A DNA stretch of 39,072 bases from Corynebacterium tuscaniense (GTDB taxonomy: Bacteria; Actinomycetota; Actinomycetes; Mycobacteriales; Mycobacteriaceae), in the NCBI RefSeq assembly GCF_008693065.1, contig NZ_VXKH01000011.1, forward strand, positions 1 to 39,072. The letters are read 5' to 3'. Positions 17,132-24,561 of this stretch are shown here, in pieces (the first letter of the stretch is position 1; each line of letters opens with the position of its first letter). The notes under the pieces were generated by a model, which ran no database searches, was not told the origin of the DNA, and saw only the letters and a program-made list of their open reading frames with translations. A program made the position numbers and the translations under genes.

Positions 17132-18622
17132 ATGGCTGATACCAAGGGTTCTGTGAACACCACCACGCTGCTCGATTCCCTGCCCACTGGGCTGTTTATT
17201 GGTGGACAGTGGCGTGAGGCATCGAGTGGCGAATCGTTTGAGGTGTGCAACCCCGCCACGGGTGAAGTGCTGGCCACCCTTTCTTCCGCTAACAGTGATG
17301 ATGCGGTGGCTGCACTGGACGCTGCGGCGAAGGTGCAAAAGGAGTGGGCGCGTACGTCAGCTCGCGAGCGCAGCGAGATCCTCACTCGTGCCTACCAGCT
17401 GGTCACTGAGCGTTCTGAGGAATTTGCAACGCTCATGACTTTGGAGATGGGCAAGCCCCTCGCGGAGGCGCGTGGGGAGGTGAAGTACGGGGCTGAGTAC
17501 CTTCGTTGGTTCGCGGAAGAGACCGTCCGCCAGTATGGCCACACTCAGGAAGTGCCGGAAGGTGGCATCCGCATGGTCACTCGGCGTAAACCGGTTGGCC
17601 CGTGTTTGCTGATCACTCCGTGGAATTTCCCGCTGGCCATGGCTACCCGCAAGGTCGCCCCGGCTGTCGCTGCTGGCTGCACGATGGTGCTCAAGCCAGC
17701 TGAGCTGACCCCGTTGACCACCCAGTATTTTGCGCAGACCATGGTTGAGGCTGGCCTGCCGGCAGGCGTGCTCAACGTTGTTTGTGGCACTGATCCGGCG
17801 GCGATCTCCGAACCGCTCATTGCTGATCCGCGCCTGCGCAAGGTGTCCTTCACCGGTTCCACTGCTGTGGGCAAGATCCTGATGAAGCAGGCAGCAGACG
17901 GCGTTTTGCGCACCTCGATGGAGTTGGGTGGAAACGCCCCGTTCATCGTGTTCGAGGATGCAGACATCGACCAGGCAGTCGCTGGCGCAATGGCTGCAAA
18001 GATGCGCAATATCGGTGAGGCCTGCACCGCTGCGAACCGCTTCCTCATTCACTCCGAGGTTGTTGAGGAGTTCACCGAGAAACTGGTCACGGCCATGGAG
18101 GCGCTTACCGTGGGCAACGGTATGGACGATGGTGTTGATGTGGGTCCACTGATCGAAGAAAAGGCACGCAAGAATGTGGCAAGCCTTGTCGACGACGCGA
18201 AGAGCAACGGCGCCGAGGTCCTCACCGGCGGTAACGCTATCGAAGGTGATGGCTACTTCTTCCAGCCGACCGTTCTGCGTGGTGCTAGCACCGATTCGCG
18301 GATCTTCCAGGAGGAGATTTTCGGTCCAGTTGCGTCCATCTACGAATTCACTGATGAGGATGAGGCCATTGAGCTGGCTAACTCCACCCCGTACGGCTTG
18401 GCATCCTACGTGTTCTCGGAGGACCCGGACCGTTTGTGGCGTCTGGCCGATGGCCTGGAATTCGGCATCGTTGGCTACAACGCCGGTGTCGTGTCCAACG
18501 CGGCTGTCCCCTTCGGTGGTGTGAAGCACTCCGGTTTGGGCCGTGAGGGAGGCGCCGAAGGTATCGATGAATACACCGAAGTGCAGTACATCGGTGTGCG
18601 TGACCCATACGCCAATAAGTAG
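17132..18622 (+). CDS. gabD: Succinate-semialdehyde dehydrogenase
   Basis: 496-residue aldehyde dehydrogenase oxidising succinate semialdehyde to succinate with NAD(P)+, the last step of GABA degradation. General-base Glu264 lies in SMELGGNAPF, nucleophile Cys298 in NIGEACTAANRF, the cofactor segment is ITPWNFPLAMATRK (161-174), and FTGSTAVGK is at about 240-248. GEACTAANR is the usual GabD signature. The ATG at 17132 is favoured because AAGGAAGG (17117-17124) is seven bases away; the ATG two codons earlier would leave one base of spacing. Followed on the same strand by a permease gene 109 bases downstream, which has its own promoter-like region. Confidence 0.94.
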   Translation: MADTKGSVNTTTLLDSLPTGLFIGGQWREASSGESFEVCNPATGEVLATLSSANSDDAVAALDAAAKVQKEWARTSARERSEILTRAYQLVTERSEEFATLMTLEMGKPLAEARGEVKYGAEYLRWFAEETVRQYGHTQEVPEGGIRMVTRRKPVGPCLLITPWNFPLAMATRKVAPAVAAGCTMVLKPAELTPLTTQYFAQTMVEAGLPAGVLNVVCGTDPAAISEPLIADPRLRKVSFTGSTAVGKILMKQAADGVLRTSMELGGNAPFIVFEDADIDQAVAGAMAAKMRNIGEACTAANRFLIHSEVVEEFTEKLVTAMEALTVGNGMDDGVDVGPLIEEKARKNVASLVDDAKSNGAEVLTGGNAIEGDGYFFQPTVLRGASTDSRIFQEEIFGPVASIYEFTDEDEAIELANSTPYGLASYVFSEDPDRLWRLADGLEFGIVGYNAGVVSNAAVPFGGVKHSGLGREGGAEGIDEYTEVQYIGVRDPYANK

Positions 18623-18660
18623 TTTTACCTGCGCTTCCGTTCGTATATAGCTGGGTGGGG

Positions 18661-18708
18661 GACCGGGGTACCGCCGGAGTTTGTGATACTCTGTGCGTGG
18701 CCCCGGTC
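18661..18708. promoter_or_regulatory. Inverted repeat bracketing the permease promoter
   Basis: Perfect 8-bp arms GACCGGGG (18661-18668) and CCCCGGTC (18701-18708), with centres 40 bases apart (about four helical turns). Between them is TGTGATACT (18682-18690), an extended -10-like element upstream of the permease ATG at 18732. The layout fits two operator half-sites around a promoter. Confidence 0.45.
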
Positions 18709-18731
18709 TATCGGTTGATAGATTCACCCCT

Positions 18732-19976
18732 ATGTCATCGACTGATTCAACACCTGCGCCGTTGCGCGACCATCATGCAGATCCCGCCCGGACAACTAGT
18801 CATGCACTTGGTTTTGGGCAGGGAGTAGCCCTGATCTTTGGCACCAATATTGGTGCCGGTATTCTTTCCCTCCCGTACGCTGCCCGCAATGGCGGGTTCC
18901 TCGCTTTGGTGGTGGCGCTGGCAATCGCGGGAACACTCACCACTATTTCCATGTTGTATGTGGCGGAAGTGTCTCTACGCACAAAGGAGCCACTCCAGCT
19001 TTCCGGCTTGGCGGAACGCTATCTGGGCCAAGCAGGTCGTTTCCTCGTCTTCGCCGCCATTGTGATTAACAGCATTGGTGCGTTGATCGCCTACGCTTCT
19101 GGTTCCGGCCAGCTAATGCATAACCTGTTTGGTTTGCCACCACTGGCAGGCACCCTCATCTTCTACACGCTGGGCTCCTACATCATGTGGAAGGGCCTCC
19201 AGGCAACTGGTTTTACCGAAGGCCTGATTACTAGTGGCATGGCCGTGATCATCTTTACCCTGGTGACCTGGACCATGGTGGGTCCCGGCATTGAACTGTC
19301 CAACCTGTGGGTGCTCAAGCCCTACTTCATCATTCCGATTATGAACCTGGCTGTGTTTACCTTCTTGGCGCAGTACGTTGTTCCGGAGATGGCCCGCGGT
19401 ATGGCTGAAACGAAGCCGGAGGCACTGCCGAAGGCGATTATCGCCGGCATGGGCATCACCGCTTTCACTTTGGCTGCTGTTCCTTTCGCGGCACTGGGCC
19501 TACTTGGCACCGATGTGACTGAAGTGGTCACCATTGCCTGGGGCGAGAAACTGGGCACGGTTGCGTACTACATGGCCAACTTGTTTGCCCTGCTGGCCAT
19601 GTTCACCTCGTTTTTGGCCATCGGTTTCACCGCGATGCGCAATGTTTTGGATATCTTCCACTGGCCAGAGGACGGATGGCAGCGCGTGGCGGCAACAGCA
19701 CTCACCGTCCTGCCTCCACTGCTCATTGCTCTGGCGGGCCTTGGTGGCTTCGTTTCAGCACTCACGTACGCGGGTGGTTTTGCCGGCGCGATCATGTCCG
19801 TCGTACCGGTGCTGTTGTTACATCGTGCCCGTAAATCAGGCGACCAAGTACCGGTGTGGCAGGTCCGCGGTGTGGATCACGTGGGTATCCAAGCCACGAT
19901 CATCGTGGTGTACGTAGCCGCGTTCATCTACTCGGTGGTGTCCTTGCTGGGATTTGTCCCGGCAGGGTGGGCCTAA
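18732..19976 (+). CDS. Amino acid permease, aromatic-amino-acid (HAAAP) type
   Basis: 414-residue inner-membrane carrier with about 11 hydrophobic segments. GQGVALIFGTNIGAGILSLPYAA (about 28-50) is the conserved TM1 of the TyrP/Mtr-like family (related to APC carriers). VVPEMARGM and ALPKAIIAGMGIT in the middle also fit the family. It lies just after gabD, so GABA or a related amino acid is the likely cargo here even though the family name points to aromatic amino acids (inference). The ATG at 18732 lacks a good ribosome binding site; an in-frame GTG at 18693 falls within the promoter-like region and is not preferred. The stop codon is inside a hairpin shared with the convergent sugar permease gene. 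Confidence 0.82.
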   Translation: MSSTDSTPAPLRDHHADPARTTSHALGFGQGVALIFGTNIGAGILSLPYAARNGGFLALVVALAIAGTLTTISMLYVAEVSLRTKEPLQLSGLAERYLGQAGRFLVFAAIVINSIGALIAYASGSGQLMHNLFGLPPLAGTLIFYTLGSYIMWKGLQATGFTEGLITSGMAVIIFTLVTWTMVGPGIELSNLWVLKPYFIIPIMNLAVFTFLAQYVVPEMARGMAETKPEALPKAIIAGMGITAFTLAAVPFAALGLLGTDVTEVVTIAWGEKLGTVAYYMANLFALLAMFTSFLAIGFTAMRNVLDIFHWPEDGWQRVAATALTVLPPLLIALAGLGGFVSALTYAGGFAGAIMSVVPVLLLHRARKSGDQVPVWQVRGVDHVGIQATIIVVYVAAFIYSVVSLLGFVPAGWA

Positions 19977-19993
19977 CCCCCGAAGGGGGTTAG
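19973..19993. terminator. Hairpin containing both stop codons of convergent genes
   Basis: CTAACCCCC-gaa-GGGGGTTAG, a perfect 9-bp stem. The TAA of the permease (+) and the TAA of tusG (-) both lie in the arms. No T-tract on either side, so it may block or roadblock converging polymerases rather than act as a classical terminator. Confidence 0.55.
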
Positions 19994-20823
19994 CCCTTCA
20001 CACCACCAGCGGTTAACCCGGAGACGATCCGGCGCTGGAACACCAGCACCATGAGGATCAGCGGCACGGTGACCAGGGAGCCAGCAGCCATGATGGCGGC
20101 GTAGGGGTACTCGAAGGCGCTGGGCCCGGAGAACCTTGCGATAGCCACCGTCACCGGCTCCGTTGCGTTGGTAGACAGCTGACGGGCCAGCATGAACTCG
20201 TTCCAGGTGGCAATGAAAGCGATGATCGCTGTGGTGAAAATACCGGGTGCTGCTAGGGGGAGCAGGACGAGGCGGAAAGCTTGGCCACGCGTAGCGCCGT
20301 CCACACGAGCGGCCTCCTCCAGCTCCCACGGCAACTGGCGCAGGAAAGAGATGAGCGTGTACACCGTTAGCGGCAGCGCGAAGGAAATATTCGGGATGAT
20401 CATGGCGCGGTAGGTACCAATCCACCCTAGATCGCCGAAAAGCTGGAACAGCGGAGTGACCAAGGCAATGCCGGGGAACATCGACGCTGCCAGGATGATG
20501 CCCGTGACCAGGCCTTTGCCCCGGAAGTTCAGGCGTGCCAGAGCGTAGCCGGTGAACACACCCACAATGACGGCCAACGCGGTGGTGACCAGAGAGATGA
20601 TCAGGGAGTTCCCAATCGCACCTAAGAAGTCATTGCCCTTGTCCGTGGCCATGGCATCGCGGAAGTTCTCCATGGTCACATGCGTGGGCCACGGAGTGGT
20701 GTCAAAAGTGTGCTTCTTGTCGCGCAGCGCGGTGACCAGCATCCAGTAGAACGGTGCCAGGCCCCACACGAGGATGAACAGCACGCCCAGGACGTGGCCG
20801 ATGGATCCAAGACGTTTCTTCAT
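19990..20823 (-). CDS. tusG: Sugar ABC transporter permease (MalG/SugB type), trehalose-type importer
   Basis: 277-residue membrane subunit of a carbohydrate importer. Six hydrophobic segments are expected. The cytoplasmic EAA loop that docks the ATPase reads EAARVDGATRGQAFRLVLLPLAAPG (about 180-205). The N-terminal GHVLGVLFILVWGLAPFYWMLVTALR is the usual first membrane segment of MalG-like proteins. The start overlaps the tusF stop by four bases (ATGA), so the two permeases are coupled. Sequence and order with the binding protein match the trehalose importer TusEFG-K of C. glutamicum and LpqY-SugABC of mycobacteria. The substrate is inferred from this similarity. Confidence 0.88.
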   Translation of the reverse strand: MKKRLGSIGHVLGVLFILVWGLAPFYWMLVTALRDKKHTFDTTPWPTHVTMENFRDAMATDKGNDFLGAIGNSLIISLVTTALAVIVGVFTGYALARLNFRGKGLVTGIILAASMFPGIALVTPLFQLFGDLGWIGTYRAMIIPNISFALPLTVYTLISFLRQLPWELEEAARVDGATRGQAFRLVLLPLAAPGIFTTAIIAFIATWNEFMLARQLSTNATEPVTVAIARFSGPSAFEYPYAAIMAAGSLVTVPLILMVLVFQRRIVSGLTAGGVKG

Positions 20824-21857
20824 CGTGCGACCTCCACTGTTTCCTTGGCGGACTTGGCCGCTCTCTTCGCCTTCCGTTTTTCTATCCGCCGTTCCCTCCG
20901 GGACCGCGTTTCCTCACCGCCGACATCCGCGCCGGCGAACCGGACGAGGAGGAAGGCGACGGTGAAGATGAGCAGGAAGATCAACGTCGACAAGGCGGAT
21001 GCTGAGTTGAAGTTGTTCTGGCGCATGTCTTCGACAACGAGCTGCGAGATGGTGGCGGTGGGGGAGTTGGAGGACCCCGAGATCATGATGACGGGCAGGT
21101 CATACATGCGCAGCGCGTCGAGTGTGCGGAAGAGGATGGCCACCATGAGCGTGGGGCGGATGAGGGGCAAAGTGATGCGGGTGAAGGTCTGCCAGGCGGA
21201 CGCGCCGTCGACACGCGCGGCCTCGTAGACATCCTTGGGCACCATCTGCAGGCCGGCGAGGATGAGCAGCGCCACGAACGGCGTGGTCTTCCACACATCA
21301 GCGATGATGACGGCGATGCGCGCCGCCCACGGGTCCGTCGTCCACGCGATGGACTGGCCAAGCAGGGAGTTCACAATGCCGTTCGGCGCAAACATGAATT
21401 GCCACAACTTCGCGGTCACCGCCGTAGGAATCGCCCACGGGATGAGCACCGCCGCACGCACGAGGGAACGCACGCGGGAAGGGTGGTTCATGATCAGGGC
21501 CATCACCATGCCCAGCACTGCCTCCAACGAGACAGTGACCACGGTGAAGAAAAGGGTGATGCCCAGTGCCGGCCAGAAGTCCGTGGCCAGCACGCCCGGC
21601 GGACAATCACCGACGGTGCCCGCGGGGCTCATGCAGCGGTTCTGAATCCAATACAGGTAGTTGTCCAGGCCCGCGAAGCCACCATCGACGAAGACACCGG
21701 TTGCCGGATCAAGGTGCCGGTTCGCCTGGAACGACAGCCAGATCGCGCGCACGATGGGATAACCAATAACAATCGCCAACACAACCAATGCTGGCGCAAC
21801 AAGGGCATACGCTTTGCCGGCATCACTGCGGGCACGTTGCTTCACGACGTTGCTCAT
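20820..21857 (-). CDS. tusF: Sugar ABC transporter permease (MalF/SugA type), trehalose-type importer
   Basis: 345-residue membrane subunit. The EAA loop is EAARVDGASAWQTFTRITLPLIRPT (about 212-236). An extracytoplasmic loop between TM1 and TM2 contains RCMSPAGTVGDCPPGV with two cysteines that could form a disulfide. The C-terminal tail is rich in Arg and Lys (RSRRERRIEKRKAKRAAK), unusual and of unknown meaning. The ATG has GAGGAG six bases upstream. It is separated from the binding-protein gene by 113 bases that contain an attenuator-like hairpin, so it should be expressed below the binding protein. Confidence 0.88.
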   Translation of the reverse strand: MSNVVKQRARSDAGKAYALVAPALVVLAIVIGYPIVRAIWLSFQANRHLDPATGVFVDGGFAGLDNYLYWIQNRCMSPAGTVGDCPPGVLATDFWPALGITLFFTVVTVSLEAVLGMVMALIMNHPSRVRSLVRAAVLIPWAIPTAVTAKLWQFMFAPNGIVNSLLGQSIAWTTDPWAARIAVIIADVWKTTPFVALLILAGLQMVPKDVYEAARVDGASAWQTFTRITLPLIRPTLMVAILFRTLDALRMYDLPVIMISGSSNSPTATISQLVVEDMRQNNFNSASALSTLIFLLIFTVAFLLVRFAGADVGGEETRSRRERRIEKRKAKRAAKSAKETVEVAR

Positions 21858-21908
21858 AAACTCTCCTCACACCCAACCCCAACCTGGGCGAGCGTACTAT
21901 GCGGGCGC

Positions 21909-21953
21909 AAAAAACGGCAGGGCCGCAGTCGGTGCGAAAACCGCTGCGGCCCC
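21909..21953 (-). terminator. Intra-operon attenuator after tusE
   Basis: On the minus strand the stem GGGCCGCAG/CTGCGGCCC (plus-strand positions 21944-21952 and 21920-21928) is followed by TGCCGTTTTTT. A strong hairpin with a six-T tract placed between the binding-protein gene and its permeases: the classic layout for partial termination that keeps binding protein in excess. Confidence 0.75.
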
Positions 21954-21970
21954 GTGGATTTAAAGTAACC

Positions 21971-23230
21971 CTACTGTGCTGCCTGCTTGATGGCGGCAGC
22001 CATGTCCTTCGTTGCATCGTCGACGCTCTTGCCTGCAGTCAGAGCTGCGTAAGCGTTGTCCTGGATTGCTTTAGAGATAGCCGGGTAGAACGGGGAGACC
22101 GGACGCGGCTGAGCGTTCTCCAGGGACTCCTTGAGAGCCGGCAGATACGGGTGCTCCTTAATCAGGTCAGCATCGTCGTAAATGGAGGCCAGAACCGGCG
22201 GGAAGGAAGCCTTAGCAAAGGAGAGCTGGTTTTCCTCATTGATGATGAACTCGATGAAGTCCTTGGCCGTTGCCTTGTGCTTCGAGTTGACGTTGATGCC
22301 GTTGTTGTAGCCACCCAGGGTGGACACGCCGACACCGTTCTCGCCGACGAGCGGCTGAACCTCAAAGTTCAGGCCCGCCTCCACAGCATTGGTGTACATG
22401 TACGGCCAGTTGATAGCCAGCGCGGTGTTGCCCTCCGTGAAGGCAAGGTTGGTCTCCTCCTCCGTTGCGGCGGTGGAACCCTTGGCGATGGTGCCGTCCC
22501 CGTATGCGTCGACAAGCGCCTGCAGGCCAGCCTTCGCCTCAGCGGACTCGACGGTCGGCTCACCATTCTCATCGATGACAGAGCCACCCCAACCGTTGAT
22601 GAAGCCCAAGGTGTTCACCGTCAGCCCCTCGTACTGCTTCAGCTGGGTGGTCAGGCAGTCGCCCTCCACAGCCTCACAGGCGGACTTGATGTCAGCGAAG
22701 GTGTCCGGCTTGGACGGAACCTTGTCCACGTTGCGGAACAGCAACTGGCCGTTCGTGTTCTGCGGCAGCGCGTAGAGCTTGCCGTTATAGGTAGCGGAAT
22801 CCACCGTTGCCTGCAGCAGCTTGGAGGTGTCCACTGCGAAGTCGCCCTCGAGCGGCTCCAGCCACTGGTTAGCGGCGAAGTCAGCGGTCCACACAACGTC
22901 CAGAGCCATCACGTCATAGTCAGAGTTACCAGCCTGGAGGGACTGCACGAGCGTGTCGCGCTGGTCATCTGCCTCGCCGGCCAGCTCCTTCAAAGTCACC
23001 TTCTCATCCGGGTGCTCCTTATTCCAGGCCTCAATGATCGGGGTGATCTTGTCCGTGTCATTGCGGCCCATAGCAAAAGTGATCGGGCCACGGTCAGCGC
23101 CGGAGGCCTGTGCGTCCGAGCCACCAGCGTTCGAACTGCCGGCGTCATCCGAGCATGCGGTCAGTGCAGTAGCGGACAGTGCGATGGCGCACAGAGCAGC
23201 GCCAGTCCTACGGGTTGCGTGAAATTTCAT
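21971..23230 (-). CDS. tusE: Sugar-binding lipoprotein of ABC importer (LpqY/TusE-like)
   Basis: 419-residue extracytoplasmic solute-binding protein. The signal peptide is MKFHATRRTGAALCAIALS followed by lipobox LTAC with lipidated Cys26, and a Ser/Gly/Ala-rich linker follows. PITFAMGRNDTDKI, QSLQAGNSDYDVMALDVVW and LGGYNNGINVNS are close to the C. glutamicum trehalose-binding TusE as I remember it. Start at 23230 chosen because the lipoprotein signal begins there and AAAGG lies upstream; a longer frame to 23314 has no such features. No ATPase gene or small membrane gene accompanies the cluster here, unlike C. glutamicum, so the ATPase must be encoded elsewhere or outside the window. Confidence 0.9.
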   Translation of the reverse strand: MKFHATRRTGAALCAIALSATALTACSDDAGSSNAGGSDAQASGADRGPITFAMGRNDTDKITPIIEAWNKEHPDEKVTLKELAGEADDQRDTLVQSLQAGNSDYDVMALDVVWTADFAANQWLEPLEGDFAVDTSKLLQATVDSATYNGKLYALPQNTNGQLLFRNVDKVPSKPDTFADIKSACEAVEGDCLTTQLKQYEGLTVNTLGFINGWGGSVIDENGEPTVESAEAKAGLQALVDAYGDGTIAKGSTAATEEETNLAFTEGNTALAINWPYMYTNAVEAGLNFEVQPLVGENGVGVSTLGGYNNGINVNSKHKATAKDFIEFIINEENQLSFAKASFPPVLASIYDDADLIKEHPYLPALKESLENAQPRPVSPFYPAISKAIQDNAYAALTAGKSVDDATKDMAAAIKQAAQ

Positions 23231-23561
23231 GCATTGGCCTTTCAGATAGGAGGTTTCACTAGATCTTAAAGAAAATGTGTTGTGAACTTGACGGTTCCGC
23301 CTGTCTTCTTGCATTTCCCTTGTAAATTCAGCCTGAATTACCCCCGAGGCGGGGGTTTAGCGGTGGGACTAAGTCCGACTCCCCCTCGTTCGGGTGATGC
23401 TTTTCGGTGCCTCTCCCAGTCCCCTCCGCCACCGAAACCAACCGAAACGACACCTAGACGTGCCAGAGTGCCCCACGCCTGGCACTATGGCATTGACTAT
23501 TAGAGGTCTAATGGTTTCCTACATTTTGCCGAGACAAGAAAGACGAAGGACCGAAGAATTC
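23231..23561. promoter_or_regulatory. 331-base divergent control region (tusE / DUF4282 gene)
   Basis: No gene seen. It contains a hairpin CCCCCG-agg-CGGGGG with TTT (23341-23358), an inverted repeat GTGCCAG/CTGGCAC with 12-base spacer (23460-23485), and a perfect palindrome ATTAGA-gg-TCTAAT (23499-23512) directly after TTGACT (23493-23498), which looks like a -35 box; TACATT at 23520-23525 is a possible -10 but the spacing is 21. The palindrome is a candidate operator for the DUF4282 gene. Confidence 0.45.
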
Positions 23562-24197
23562 ATGTCCACACCATTCGATGAGAACAACAGCGCCTCTAAT
23601 AACACCGGCGCTGATACAAACCCCACTTACGACACATGGCAGATGCCCCCGCCACCATCTTCTGTGACTGACCCGAATGCCCCCTCCAGCCAACCGGCAT
23701 ACGCCGAGCAGTACGGCCAGTACAGCCAAGCGCCGCAGCAGGGCTTCCCACAGCAGGGTTTCCCGCAGCAGGGCTACTACCCAGGCCAGCCGGGCCAACC
23801 GATGCAGCCTGGACCAACCAAGAACCAGGACAGCTTCTTCGGAAAACTGTTCGATCTTTCCTTCAAACGCTTTGTCACCCTGGACAGTGCCCGACTCGTC
23901 TACATCCTCGCACTCATAAGCATTGGCATGTTCTGGCTCATGGGCCTCGTCTTCGCTTTTAGCGCCATGACGGAACTCGCCGATCAGGGCGCAACCGGAC
24001 TTGGTGTTTTCCTGCTGTTCCTCTACTTGATCTTCGGTACGTTCTGGAGCTTCATTCAGATTGTCGTTGCCCGCCTTGGCATTGAGGCACTGGTGAATCT
24101 GTACCGGACTGCTGAAAATACGACCGAGCTCGTCGAGCAGGGCAATGTTGACAGCGATAGGGACGGTCAGAAGGACAACCCGAAGGGCGCTGAGTAA
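23562..24197 (+). CDS. DUF4282 domain-containing membrane protein
   Basis: 211 residues. The first 90 are a low-complexity, Gln/Pro/Gly/Tyr-rich region with a GFPQQ tandem (three near-copies at about 66-80), likely disordered and cytoplasmic. Then FFGKLFDLSFKRFVTLDSARLVY and two membrane segments (about 112-134 and 146-168) form the DUF4282 domain, followed by VARLGIEALVNLYRTAENTTEL and an acidic tail. Function unknown; similar Gln/Pro-rich tails occur on actinobacterial envelope and division proteins. ATG at 23562; the ribosome binding site is weak (GAAGGA about 13 bases upstream). A strong terminator follows, so it is monocistronic. Confidence 0.85.
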   Translation: MSTPFDENNSASNNTGADTNPTYDTWQMPPPPSSVTDPNAPSSQPAYAEQYGQYSQAPQQGFPQQGFPQQGYYPGQPGQPMQPGPTKNQDSFFGKLFDLSFKRFVTLDSARLVYILALISIGMFWLMGLVFAFSAMTELADQGATGLGVFLLFLYLIFGTFWSFIQIVVARLGIEALVNLYRTAENTTELVEQGNVDSDRDGQKDNPKGAE

Positions 24198-24229
24198 ACC
24201 TCCGTGTAAACCTTCGCGCTCATTCCAAG

Positions 24230-24268
24230 CCGCGCCAGAGGCTCACCGGGGGCCTCGGTGCGGTTTTT
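24230..24268 (+). terminator. Rho-independent terminator after DUF4282 gene
   Basis: The stem CCGC-GCC-GAGGC pairs with GCCTC-GGT-GCGG with one bulged A, followed directly by TTTTT. It starts 33 bases past the stop codon. Confidence 0.85.
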
Positions 24269-24561
24269 GTTGTGGTGCCAGCAGAGGAACTCTCCGGGAT
24301 TTCGCTTACTGCCGGGTTTTTGTGAACGAGTTGCGGTGAGCTTGGTGCTTGGCTCACCGCGGTGTTTCTTCGTCTGATTCCGGCTTGGCCTCCAATCTGG
24401 TCTCACTGCACGTGCACGCCAAAACCCGCTATTTAGAGCCAGCTATTCGTCCCTTTTGGGCCGATTAGCTGGACCTAGGTAGCTGGATCTAACTCTGGGG
24501 GTTCTCACGGTGGCGTGCCCAAAAAGCGACGAGGTCAACGAGGTAGGGCTGAGGTAGGGCT
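24269..24561. other. Structured intergenic region without a gene
   Basis: No credible ORF. It holds a hairpin GCGGTGAGC/GCTCACCGC (24333-24341, 24352-24360), a 34-base stem-loop at 24439-24472 with an AAAA/TTTT tetraloop, a second copy of its right arm at 24480-24486, and a tandem direct repeat GAGGTAGGGCT (24540-24550 and 24551-24561) abutting the maf stop. On the minus strand GCTTTTTGGGC near 24530 could serve as a weak maf terminator. A small RNA is possible but no promoter is recognised. Confidence 0.5.
24433..24492. repeat. Alternative inverted repeats (two mutually exclusive hairpins)
   Basis: Left arm TTAGAGCCAGCTA (24433-24445) can pair either with TAGCTGG at 24466-24472, continuing through an inner stem to give 15 positions with two mismatches, or with TAGCTGGATCTAA at 24480-24492 (12 of 13 match). 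The two pairings exclude each other. Confidence 0.6.

Noticed and set aside
17357..18727. 456-codon open frame on the minus strand
   Set aside because: Antisense to gabD; produced by codon bias of the real gene.
21899..23269. 456-codon open frame on the plus strand
   Set aside because: Antisense to tusE, which has a clear lipoprotein signal and family match.
23752..23800. Short tandem repeat of caGCAGGGtTTCCC-like units
   Set aside because: Codes the GFPQQ repeats of the DUF4282 protein; a low-complexity protein tail, not a DNA element.
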